From: an uncultured Duncaniella sp.
GTDB taxonomy: Bacteria > Bacteroidota > Bacteroidia > Bacteroidales > Muribaculaceae
DNA: 29,850 nucleotides
Direction: 5' to 3'
NCBI GenBank assembly: GCA_910578515.1
Contig: CAJTQR010000008.1
Span: 1 to 29,850, forward strand
Shown: piece after piece, positions 14,923 through 22,067 of the stretch
How positions within the stretch are numbered: position 1 is the first letter of the stretch
Layout: every line of letters begins with the position of its first letter
Program-made: the position numbers and the translations under genes
The notes under the pieces: model-generated
The model's database searches: none
What the model saw: the letters and a program-made list of their open reading frames with translations, nothing else
Told to the model about the DNA's origin: nothing

Positions 14923-16461
14923 TTAATCCTCACTCAATTGCTGCTGAAATTTGCGGTCAAGTTCGATATATTGTGACTCGGAAATTTTTCTTACCAAGCG
15001 GGGGTCCCAGTCTACAATCCAATTGGCGTTTTTCCCTCCACCTAACAGAACCCGGAATACGATTTTGTTTCCATCACTGTTTTTTGGCAAATGTTTTTCC
15101 GACACAAATACTGCATGCCGACCGTCCATAGCTCCACCAAGAATCACAAGATGGTCTCCCTCGTTAAATTTCACCGCCTCATCTGGAAGTATCGACGTGT
15201 CGGGGGTGAGAGTTCCCAACGCTGTCTGATATCTTCTGATTTCCTCATTGGATATTACCGCATATGGGCTCTTGACATCGTTTGTGCAACGGTATCCCCA
15301 CGCGAGGTCGCCAATTTCATTGTACAGATGGTTCAATCTGGTCACCCGTTCGCGGAAAAACAGGAGCCAGGAGATTACTGGTCTTGTTTCAAATACCTTT
15401 TTGCGACCTACCTTATGGAGTATCTCCTCCATAGGATAATAAATACCATCGGGCATTATCCCTCTTTCCTTCATCCGAGATGTCAACATAGTGTAATCGA
15501 CATGGCGTCGAAGATGCATAGCATACCAGCGGAGTGGATTATTGGTAAGTGTCGTTACAACGTAAGTACGTATTTCCGAAATTTTATCCTCCGTGATTTC
15601 CGAAGGAGAGACAAAGGCTGTGATTGCCTTACGGCGGTTGTTAGGAGCTATGCAGGCTGCAATATCAGATGCCGGTATGCCGCAGCCCATTGCTGTAAGA
15701 GTCCAAATATCAACCGATGTATCAGTAGGGTTGGATGAGAGTTTTAAACCACTTGTTCCCAGCGCTTCCAGAAACAGAAACTCGATAACTCTATTTATCT
15801 GTTTCGGGGTATATCGACTCTGCTTAAGAGGAAACAAATATTTGTTTTTAGGCTTCGAATATCTCTTGATGATTTCAAGGACTGGAGCAGTGTCACCCTT
15901 ATAATCATCTTTCTTGAAACCGGCAATTTCCTCAAAGCTCAAGCCTCCCATATAAATCGAGAATAGCAAAACATCCTTAGCCAATTGCCGTCTTGGATTA
16001 GAGTGAACATCTGTCCGTATTATTTCCTGAAGCTTGCTGAATGCTTTTGAGTCGATGGCGACATTCAACTCAGGAAAAGCAACATCGTTAAGACGATTCT
16101 GAAACAGACGAAATACGTCTGTGTGTTTTGCCAGACCTACCTCTACCGCCTTATTATATAAGGTAGCTATTTTTTTCAGTACGTTGTTGGAAATTGTCTT
16201 AGGTGTGTAGCCGGTAAACAGTAGACGTGAGACCCACTCCCCTACCAATCCTTCATCGAAACTTTCAAAATCCAACTCTGCACCCCCTGTAAATTTACTT
16301 AATAAATCTATAGCACGGAGGAGATTTATTCTATTAGTTTCACTGATAGATTCACTCGCTTTGAGCCGAAAAAAATCAATTGGATTCTGAGGGATAGCCA
16401 CCAAACTGTCAGACACTTGACTCATCAAACCGGCTGGGGTAAATTCTAATTGTTCAGACAT
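14923..16461 (-). CDS. fusion of a catalytically dead tyrosine-recombinase-like domain with a NusG/UpxY-type NGN-KOW antiterminator
   Basis: 512 residues. Residues about 28-125 resemble the SAM-like core-binding domain of phage integrases (ending TGYTPKTISNNVLKKIATLYNKAVEVGL). Residues about 140-285 resemble the catalytic domain, but the box I region reads IYMGGLSFEEIAGFKKDDY without the usual Arg, the HxxR box is replaced by TDTSVDIWTLTAMGCGIP, and no Tyr follows. Residues 308-415 look like a NusG NGN domain (PLRWYAMHLRRHVDYTMLTS, GIYYPMEEI, FETRPVISWLLFFR, SPYAVISNEEI), and residues 433-490 like a KOW domain (FNEGDHLVILGGAMDGRHAVFV). It is the first gene of the polysaccharide operon, the place where UpxY antiterminators sit in Bacteroides capsule loci. 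Inference: it lets RNA polymerase read the long operon, with the dead recombinase domain giving DNA or partner recognition. Confidence 0.75.
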   Translation of the reverse strand: MSEQLEFTPAGLMSQVSDSLVAIPQNPIDFFRLKASESISETNRINLLRAIDLLSKFTGGAELDFESFDEGLVGEWVSRLLFTGYTPKTISNNVLKKIATLYNKAVEVGLAKHTDVFRLFQNRLNDVAFPELNVAIDSKAFSKLQEIIRTDVHSNPRRQLAKDVLLFSIYMGGLSFEEIAGFKKDDYKGDTAPVLEIIKRYSKPKNKYLFPLKQSRYTPKQINRVIEFLFLEALGTSGLKLSSNPTDTSVDIWTLTAMGCGIPASDIAACIAPNNRRKAITAFVSPSEITEDKISEIRTYVVTTLTNNPLRWYAMHLRRHVDYTMLTSRMKERGIMPDGIYYPMEEILHKVGRKKVFETRPVISWLLFFRERVTRLNHLYNEIGDLAWGYRCTNDVKSPYAVISNEEIRRYQTALGTLTPDTSILPDEAVKFNEGDHLVILGGAMDGRHAVFVSEKHLPKNSDGNKIVFRVLLGGGKNANWIVDWDPRLVRKISESQYIELDRKFQQQLSED

Positions 16462-16650
16462 TAACTTATTTCCCCCTTTCGCATTGTATTACAATTAAAA
16501 AGAGGTGCTGGACTGTTATGTCTCATAGCGGTTTTCACCGTCTGTAATTTTTCATAGAAAGGCTGATTGTTTTCAAAAACATCTCTTTTTAGAGATACTT
16601 AGCCAACCGGTCAGCTACTTTATGACATCAGATTTGGTCTGTTGCCTTTT
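16462..16650 (-). promoter_or_regulatory. long 5' untranslated leader of the polysaccharide operon
   Basis: About 190 nt lie between the predicted transcription start and the regulator's ATG, with no ORF of note on this strand. The stretch includes an ATCTCT-TTTT-AGAGAT inverted repeat (16581-16596). Leaders of this kind are where UpxY-type factors act in related capsule operons; the exact target sequence is not recognisable. Confidence 0.4.
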
Positions 16651-16656
16651 CGGGCG

Positions 16657-16688
16657 CAAAGTTAAGCATTTGTATTGATATGAGCAAA
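16657..16688 (-). promoter_or_regulatory. Bacteroidota-type promoter of the polysaccharide operon
   Basis: On the minus strand TTTG (16688-16685), a 20-bp spacer, then TAACTTTG (16664-16657), an exact match to TAnnTTTG. Transcription should begin near 16650. Confidence 0.7.
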
Positions 16689-16754
16689 CATTGGACAGAA
16701 TTTCCAATATCTGTTAAAATCAGACGATTTTGCCGACTCACACTGAGGGATTGT

Positions 16755-16801
16755 CGAAAAATGAATGGGGCGATGCCAGAGTTTAATTCTGACACCGCCC
16801 C
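16755..16801 (-). terminator. rho-independent terminator of the lipoprotein operon
   Basis: GGGGCG at 16767-16772 pairs with CGCCCC ending at 16801, with a nearly perfect extension (one mismatch). On the minus strand the stem is followed by ATTCATTTTT. It lies between the lipoprotein gene and the polysaccharide-operon promoter. Confidence 0.7.
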
Positions 16802-16854
16802 TGTTATTGAAAGTATTCGACGGATATTTTTTTATATCACATGTCTGATAGTGA

Positions 16855-17241
16855 TTAATTCAAGCCATCATAGTACCATTTACCGTCAATCTTATCAAGT
16901 TCTACACTTAGTCTGTGCCCATCTTCCATTTCAAAGACAACAAGGGCTCCGATACTATTTTCAGTCAAACCTCCTCCTGCGAAACGGTCAAAAGTCTTGA
17001 TGTATGTAAGGGTCGTGATTTCTTTTGGAGTTTTCCTGTCAGGCATCTCCTCGAACTGTCTTAATAAGTAGGTGTCGGATGGAGCCACGAGTTTGGCTAC
17101 TTTGGAATACTGTCCTTTAAGCATCCCTTCGGCGGCAGCCTGAGCTACAGCAACAGGGTCGGTTTGGTCAACACTACTTCCTCCGCAAGCCGCCATCATG
17201 ATAGCGGTCATGAATGAAACAATAATTGTCTTTAGCTTCAT
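16855..17241 (-). CDS. DUF4878-like lipoprotein
   Basis: 128-residue predicted lipoprotein. The signal sequence MKLKTIIVSFMTAIMMAAC has a lipobox ending at Cys19, followed by GGSSVDQ. The rest (DPVAVAQAAAEGMLKGQYSKVAKLV ... DGHRLSVELDKIDGKWYYDGL) has the small alpha+beta, NTF2-like pattern of DUF4878 proteins, in which a C-terminal strand ends with GKWY. Function is unknown for the family. It is the second gene of a pair, 25 bp after the secreted protein, and is followed by a clear terminator. Regulation by the adjacent two-component system is likely from the shared palindromes upstream. Confidence 0.8.
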   Translation of the reverse strand: MKLKTIIVSFMTAIMMAACGGSSVDQTDPVAVAQAAAEGMLKGQYSKVAKLVAPSDTYLLRQFEEMPDRKTPKEITTLTYIKTFDRFAGGGLTENSIGALVVFEMEDGHRLSVELDKIDGKWYYDGLN

Positions 17242-17266
17242 ATCCTATTCAATTTGTAGGTTTATA

Positions 17267-18193
17267 TTATTTTCGTGATATACACAGGTCGTCATCAAAA
17301 CAGATAGTATTTGTTTCAGGCTTATAAGTAAGTGTAGCAGTAAATGTATTATCATTCCTGTCATCATTGCAGATGACAGTGGCGACATTACCGTTGATTG
17401 ATTTAACCTCGGTGATGTCATAGCTGTACAGTATCCGTGCTCCTGATGTTACTACGCTGATTGTCCCATAGCAAAAATCACCTGTCATGGATTCGATTGA
17501 TTTTGCATACAGATTAATATCTATGATAGCCGACACTTCGCCATAGTCACCGTTCTTCTCTGTTTTCTCCCACGTACCTTTGAAGGTCTGTACTGCCTGC
17601 TCAGGCACTGTGAGATTACGTATCTCAATCGGATATTCCGCTCCTCCGCCACTATGTTCTGCGGGAATAAGTTTAAGCATTGAGAAAGTGAATGTTTTTT
17701 GCGGAACATTCTTTACAATTATCGCAGCCTTTACGGGTACATCCGAGGGTAGATTGCAACTGTTATATCCGGACGACCAAATAGTGACGAAATGATTGAA
17801 ATTAGAGCCAATCACCAAATCTCCCTCGGAATATTCATCACCATCAGCTGAAAAAAAGCCACCGTAACGATTTGCTTGGTATAAAGTCAAGGTTTTGGAA
17901 GTAGTGTTCATGAACACCATATTAATCTGCACAGTATTTGCATTGATTCTCTCCACTGAACGTAAAGTTATATCAACTCCGGGCACATTGTTAGTAATAG
18001 TCGCATTTCCTACACCTGTTGTCACAGCACGTGCGGATGATGTCCTACCAGACCGGGAAGAACTTGACGAACCTGGTGTCAAAAGAATCTCCTCAGCTGC
18101 CTTACCAAGTTTTTTCAGCCATTTTTGGGCTGATGCGTCAGGAGCAGATGCTATAAACATGACGCTCACTAATAACAAAATTATCTTTTTCAT
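17267..18193 (-). CDS. secreted protein of unknown function
   Basis: 308 residues with a cleavable signal peptide (MKKIILLLVSVMFIASAPDASA, cut before QKW). A short basic/helical segment (KWLKKLGKAAEEILLTPG) and a Ser/Arg-rich linker (about residues 41-55) lead into a beta-rich domain with an Ig/DUF4352-like look (VDITLRSVERINANTVQINMVFMNTTSKTLTLY), then a second beta domain (FKGTWEKTEKNGDYGEVSAII...). It is not a family that can be named with confidence. Export to the periplasm or surface is likely. It heads the minus-strand operon divergent from the sensor kinase, so it may be that system's main target. Confidence 0.75.
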   Translation of the reverse strand: MKKIILLLVSVMFIASAPDASAQKWLKKLGKAAEEILLTPGSSSSSRSGRTSSARAVTTGVGNATITNNVPGVDITLRSVERINANTVQINMVFMNTTSKTLTLYQANRYGGFFSADGDEYSEGDLVIGSNFNHFVTIWSSGYNSCNLPSDVPVKAAIIVKNVPQKTFTFSMLKLIPAEHSGGGAEYPIEIRNLTVPEQAVQTFKGTWEKTEKNGDYGEVSAIIDINLYAKSIESMTGDFCYGTISVVTSGARILYSYDITEVKSINGNVATVICNDDRNDNTFTATLTYKPETNTICFDDDLCISRK

Positions 18194-18218
18194 TTAAGCT
18201 ATAATTTATAATTAGTTG

Positions 18219-18249
18219 CAAAATTAGCTTCCACAACAGCCCATGTCAA
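18219..18249 (-). promoter_or_regulatory. promoter of the secreted protein/lipoprotein operon
   Basis: On the minus strand TTG (18249-18247), 20 bp, then TAATTTTG (18226-18219), matching TAnnTTTG. The predicted start is near 18212, about 20 nt before the ATG at 18193. A 20-bp palindrome-like site overlaps the first two bases of the -33 box. Confidence 0.6.
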
Positions 18250-18267
18250 TAACGGAAAACCATGAAT
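18248..18267. promoter_or_regulatory. imperfect 20-bp operator-like dyad, left copy
   Basis: AATAACGGAAAACCATGAAT matches the perfect palindrome at 18332-18351 (read on the other strand) at 17 of 20 positions. It lies directly upstream of, and overlaps by 2 bp, the -33 box of the minus-strand promoter. Confidence 0.55.
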
Positions 18268-18331
18268 TTTGATGAGAGAAAATGATGACTGCACCTATAA
18301 TTCGCACATCTACGAAATATGCATGAAAGAA

Positions 18332-18351
18332 AATCACGGTTTTCCGTGATT
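18332..18351. promoter_or_regulatory. perfect 20-bp operator-like palindrome, right copy
   Basis: AATCACGG-TTTT-CCGTGATT, 8-bp arms with a 4-bp centre. It overlaps by 2 bp the -33 box of the plus-strand promoter at 18350-18380, the same geometry as the left copy. A NarL-type regulator dimer is a good candidate to bind it. Confidence 0.6.
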
Positions 18352-18380
18352 GTGTTGCCTCGCCATTTGACGTAATTTTG
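18350..18380 (+). promoter_or_regulatory. upstream promoter of the sensor kinase/regulator operon
   Basis: TTG (18350-18352), 20 bp, TAATTTTG (18373-18380). Predicted start near 18387, giving a leader of about 100 nt to the ATG at 18489. Confidence 0.5.
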
Positions 18381-18453
18381 CAATATCAATTTAATGAATT
18401 GATTCAAACTATTTTTAATCTTTAGCTCAATTTAAGAGAATATGGGTTATTAT

Positions 18454-18484
18454 TTTGTTTCATTTCGAAATATAGCTAACTTTG
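18454..18484 (+). promoter_or_regulatory. downstream promoter abutting the sensor kinase start codon
   Basis: TTTG (18454-18457), 19 bp, TAACTTTG (18477-18484). The -7 box ends only 4 bp before the ATG at 18489, so a transcript from here would be leaderless or nearly so. Confidence 0.45.
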
Positions 18485-18488
18485 TGAA

Positions 18489-20567
18489 ATGAATCACATT
18501 ATATTTATTTCACTGTTATTTTTATCGTTATGTGTTCCCCATGTTGCTGAAGCCCAAAGGGTCTCTGCTCAGACAGACAGTCTGTACAGAATAGCACAAA
18601 AGGAACGCACATTTTCTACTTATGGCAATGTGCTTGAGCACATGTTGAGCAAGGAGGAGTCAGGTGAGATTTATGAAAACTCACTTGACGCCATCACAAG
18701 CATAGCAAATCAGGACACGAATGAACTCCGCAACGCCATAGTGCTAAAGTACCGTGCATTCCATCGTCGTCACAACGGCGACAACGATGGATTCGTCTCT
18801 GACCTTACCGAAGCCCGAAAGCTTTTTAATAAAGCACGCAACCTAAACGGCGAGACAGACGTGATAGGCAGCCTTGCTTCCTATTATCTTTACATCGACA
18901 GAGATAAATCGGTTGCGCTCCTCGAAGAGGGACTGCAATTGCTAAACGACACGGTGACTGTCAAAAAAGCATCTATGCTCAACACGCTTTCTATCATCAA
19001 ATACTATAAGGGAGACACAGATGCGGGCATCGATGGATTCAAGCAGGTGCTCGCTATGCTTGACCAATGCAACGAGACACAACCCCTACCCTCTATGGCT
19101 CAGAATATCGCAGCGCTTTACAGCTCGAAAGAAATGTATGACTCCGCCGCATTTTACTATGAGAAAGCACTCGGATATTGCGAAATGACCGGCAATCATA
19201 ATCCTGAGCCAAACATCTATTCCAACCTTGCCGCTCTCTATACTAAAGTAGACCTCTATGATGAAGCCATGAAGTATGCCGACAAAGCCGTAGAGGCGGC
19301 ACACAGAAAAGCAGACAACTGGATGAATCTCACACAAGCCTACCATGTACGTGCCGGTGTAAGCAAAGCGCTTAAAAACATGACAAGCGCTAAAGCCGAT
19401 TTCAGAATGGCCCTCGAGGCGGCACAAAAGACCAATTCACCTCAATTGATGCTCAAACCAATCCCCGGACTTATGAGTGCCTACCGGAGCGAAGGAAACA
19501 CCGACTCTGTAGTCATACTTTCGGAACTCGGTGGAAAGTATGCGCAGATGATTAATGAACCTACACCTGAAGTCGCTAACTTTTATGAAGTCCGGGCAGA
19601 ATACCTTGCATCTATTGGCAATAGTGCTGGCTCTCTGAAAGATTTGCTTTGGCTACGTAACTACCGGAAATCCACCATGCCAGCTAAAGAGTTGTTAGGT
19701 CGTATAGGACGTGACTACATGGCTATAGGCGATTTCCGGCAAGCCAGCCTTTACTTAGACAGTGCCTGTATCGCGTCCGACTCTCTGTTTAACCGTGAGA
19801 TGAAAGAGGCACTTGCCAAATGGGATGCAAAATTTGAGAATCAGGAAAAACAGATTGAAATAGACCGGATGGAAAATGAACGGTTACGGTTTATATTCTG
19901 GCTGGTGACGGCAATAATTGTGCTCGTGCTTCTCTGTGTGGCAATCTTTGCCCAGCGACGTTCACTTAAGCGTAAAATCGAACTTGAAGCCGCCCGCAAA
20001 TATGTAGAAGGTCTTGAATCGGAACGCTCCCGCATCTCAAAGGAACTCCACGACGGAGTGTGCAACGATTTGCTTGGTGTACAACTTCTGGCTGAAACTG
20101 CTTATGACCAAACAGGCATGAACGAAATGTTAGAATACCTTGAACGTACGCGTGAGGAAGCCCGACGCATAAGCCACGACCTTGCGTCGCCGAGTCTCGA
20201 ACGCACATCGTTTGAGGAGATGACACAAGTCTTCGTTGAACGTCTTGCCAAAGGGGCTGGAAGAATTATCAATTTTTCCTGTGAATTATCCTGCGAGCCA
20301 TCGCAAGAGGTATCAGCCAATCTTTACCGTATAATACAAGAACTGACAGCCAATGCCGTCAAACATTCCTCATGTGGTCCAATATCCGTGGTGATAAATG
20401 GCGACAGCGAAAAGCTACATATCTGCGTTAAATCACCTGCCACTGTGCGCCAAAACGACAAACCGGGCATCGGAATGATTTCTGTACAGAATCGTGTCAA
20501 AACGCTTAACGGAAAGATATCCACGGAAAGTGACGATTCATGCAACTATACAAAAATAGATATATAA
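18489..20567 (+). CDS. TPR-containing sensor histidine kinase (NarX/HisKA_3 class)
   Basis: 692 residues. A signal peptide (MNHIIFISLLFLSLCVPHVAEA) exports a long helical TPR sensor region (about 40-440; YYEKALGYCEMTGNHNPEPNIYSNLAALYTKVDLYDEAMKYADKA is a typical repeat pair). One transmembrane helix follows (FIFWLVTAIIVLVLLCVAIFA, about 467-487), then a coiled coil and the HisKA_3 box ERSRISKELHDGVCNDLLG with the phospho-accepting His521. The HATPase_c domain has the N box with Asn622 (IIQELTANAVKHS) and a G box (DKPGIGMISVQNRV). Full length. Its stop overlaps the response regulator start as TAATG. It senses an unknown periplasmic signal, perhaps through TPR-protein contact. Confidence 0.93.
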   Translation: MNHIIFISLLFLSLCVPHVAEAQRVSAQTDSLYRIAQKERTFSTYGNVLEHMLSKEESGEIYENSLDAITSIANQDTNELRNAIVLKYRAFHRRHNGDNDGFVSDLTEARKLFNKARNLNGETDVIGSLASYYLYIDRDKSVALLEEGLQLLNDTVTVKKASMLNTLSIIKYYKGDTDAGIDGFKQVLAMLDQCNETQPLPSMAQNIAALYSSKEMYDSAAFYYEKALGYCEMTGNHNPEPNIYSNLAALYTKVDLYDEAMKYADKAVEAAHRKADNWMNLTQAYHVRAGVSKALKNMTSAKADFRMALEAAQKTNSPQLMLKPIPGLMSAYRSEGNTDSVVILSELGGKYAQMINEPTPEVANFYEVRAEYLASIGNSAGSLKDLLWLRNYRKSTMPAKELLGRIGRDYMAIGDFRQASLYLDSACIASDSLFNREMKEALAKWDAKFENQEKQIEIDRMENERLRFIFWLVTAIIVLVLLCVAIFAQRRSLKRKIELEAARKYVEGLESERSRISKELHDGVCNDLLGVQLLAETAYDQTGMNEMLEYLERTREEARRISHDLASPSLERTSFEEMTQVFVERLAKGAGRIINFSCELSCEPSQEVSANLYRIIQELTANAVKHSSCGPISVVINGDSEKLHICVKSPATVRQNDKPGIGMISVQNRVKTLNGKISTESDDSCNYTKIDI

Positions 20568-21169
20568 TGAAGATACTTATTGTTGACGACCATGAGATAG
20601 TAACCTACGGAGTAAAAAAGTACATTCTGGAGCATCATCCTGAATATAACGTCACTACCACTGTAAATCCGGCATTTCTCGATGAAATTTTCCTTGATAT
20701 TCCTGACTTGGTTATCCTCGATGTTGAGTATCCTGAATCAAATGTCTTCGACATAATAGCTCGCCTCAGAAAAGAATGGACAGCTTGCGCTATAATAATC
20801 TATACTATTCATGAAGAAGCCGGATTGCTTCGCCGGCTATTTGACGCTGGAGTTGACAACATTGTACTTAAGTCAGCGAGTGTGAGCACCCTACTCTCCT
20901 CTATCGAATCAATCGCGAGAGGAGAGCAACCGGAGCTCAATTCCAAAATAGCTTCCATCATCAAGCATACACCTGACACACCAAGACTCACGGCAGCAGA
21001 GCAGACGGTTCTCAACCTCATACGCCAGGGATTGAGTTCTTGCGAGATGGCATCGCAACTCAATGTAAGTGAAAATACCATAGAAAGCCACCGGCGGCAC
21101 TTGCTCAGAAAACTTGAAGCTCGCAATGTCGCTGAGCTTATAGTGAAAGCTCAAAAAGCCGGATGGTGA
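20567..21169 (+). CDS. NarL/FixJ-family response regulator
   Basis: 200 residues. The receiver domain starts MKILIVDDHEIVTYGV, with acidic pocket Asp7-Asp8, phospho-acceptor Asp52 (VILDVEYPE), Thr80 and Lys102 (VLKSAS). The C-terminal LuxR-type HTH reads RLTAAEQTVLNLIRQGLSSCEMASQLNVSENTIESHRRHLLRKLEARN. The start at 20567 is used because it gives the canonical receiver N-terminus and shares one base with the kinase stop; a longer in-frame start at 20540 lies inside the kinase gene. It is the obvious partner of the kinase and the best candidate to bind the two palindromes in the divergent promoter region. Confidence 0.95.
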   Translation: MKILIVDDHEIVTYGVKKYILEHHPEYNVTTTVNPAFLDEIFLDIPDLVILDVEYPESNVFDIIARLRKEWTACAIIIYTIHEEAGLLRRLFDAGVDNIVLKSASVSTLLSSIESIARGEQPELNSKIASIIKHTPDTPRLTAAEQTVLNLIRQGLSSCEMASQLNVSENTIESHRRHLLRKLEARNVAELIVKAQKAGW

Positions 21170-21285
21170 TACTCTCGACACCTTATAATCCCATTAACCC
21201 CAAGAATTAATTGACTAAACGAACTTATTGGATGTGGAGACGTTGTATAGGTATAAATTAAATCAACTATTAATTATCCTTTACT

Positions 21286-21873
21286 ATGGCTAAAACAAAA
21301 AGTATAAAAGGAACAAAGACCGAACAAAATCTGGTCATTGCCTATATGGCTGAATCATCAGCTTACACCCGTTACACATACTACGCACAGCAAGCTGAGA
21401 AAGAAAGTTACTACCCTATTTCAGAAATCTTTAAAGAGACTGCCGATAATGAATTGCACCACGGTAAGGTCTTTTTCAAGATGCTTCAAGGAGGTTCAGT
21501 AGATTGCACGCTGCCTGTTGATGCCGGCATCATTGGCGACACCGCTTCAAACCTCGCCACTGCCGCACATGAAGAAATGGTAGAAGGAGTTGAGCTCTAC
21601 ACCAATGCCGCAAAGGTAGCGGAAGAGGAAGGTTTTCCCGAAATAGCAGAACACTTCCGTGCCATCGCATCAATCGAAGAACACCACCAGAAACGATTTG
21701 AACGCTATCTGGAACAGGTAAAGAACGGAACCGTATGGAAACGTGAAAAACCCATCAAATGGAAATGTCTCGTATGCGGTTACGAATTTGAAGGCACTGA
21801 GCCTCCAAAGACATGTCCAGCCTGTGACCACCCACGTGAACACTACATGGCAATGGACATGGAAGATGAATAG
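21286..21873 (+). CDS. rbr: rubrerythrin
   Basis: 195-residue cytosolic non-haem iron peroxidase that reduces hydrogen peroxide and helps anaerobes survive oxygen. It has the two-helix-pair diiron domain (AESSAYTRYTYYAQQAEKES, TADNELHHGKVFF, EEMVEGVELY, SIEEHHQKRFERYL with the E-x2-H ligands) followed by a rubredoxin-like Fe(Cys)4 domain with CLVCGYEFEG and CPACDHP. Length and order are normal for the family. Single gene with 116 bp upstream in which no strong Bacteroidota promoter was seen, and a bidirectional terminator downstream. Confidence 0.97.
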   Translation: MAKTKSIKGTKTEQNLVIAYMAESSAYTRYTYYAQQAEKESYYPISEIFKETADNELHHGKVFFKMLQGGSVDCTLPVDAGIIGDTASNLATAAHEEMVEGVELYTNAAKVAEEEGFPEIAEHFRAIASIEEHHQKRFERYLEQVKNGTVWKREKPIKWKCLVCGYEFEGTEPPKTCPACDHPREHYMAMDMEDE

Positions 21874-21928
21874 ACACTAATGAATTGAAAAACGCATATA
21901 CAGCATGTAATAATACATGCAAAAAATC

Positions 21929-21964
21929 AACCACTTCTATCGATAATTATCGATAGAAGTGGTT
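21929..21964. terminator. bidirectional terminator between rubrerythrin and tRNA-Thr
   Basis: AACCACTTCTATCGATAA (21929-21946) is followed at once by its exact reverse complement (21947-21964): an 18-bp perfect inverted repeat. TTCTTTATTT follows on the plus side and an A-run (read as T on the minus strand) lies on the other, so it can serve both convergent transcripts. Confidence 0.85.
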
Positions 21965-21978
21965 CTTTATTTAGTGAG

Positions 21979-22052
21979 AGCCGCAGATGGGGCTCGAACC
22001 CACGACCTTCTCGTTACGAATGAGATGCTCTAACCAACTGAGCTATTGCGGC
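21979..22052 (-). tRNA. tRNA-Thr (CGT anticodon)
   Basis: The minus strand folds as a cloverleaf: acceptor GCCGCAA/CTGCGGC with an A.C mismatch at the inner pair, D arm GCTC..GAGC, anticodon loop TTCGTAA (anticodon CGT), T arm with TTCGAGC, discriminator T. CCA is not encoded. The top anticodon-stem pair (31-39) is also A.C. It starts 15 bp after the DUF4270 gene stop, so it may be cut from that gene's transcript. Confidence 0.9.
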
Positions 22053-22067
22053 TTGATAGATTACAAT

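Noticed and set aside
15091..15738. Open frame of 215 codons on the plus strand
   Set aside because: It is antisense to the fusion regulator, which has domain matches along its length; the antisense product shows none.
14923..16461. Regulator considered as an active invertase for promoter flipping
   Set aside because: The Arg, His and Tyr residues needed for recombination are missing, and no bracketing inverted repeats were seen around the operon promoter.
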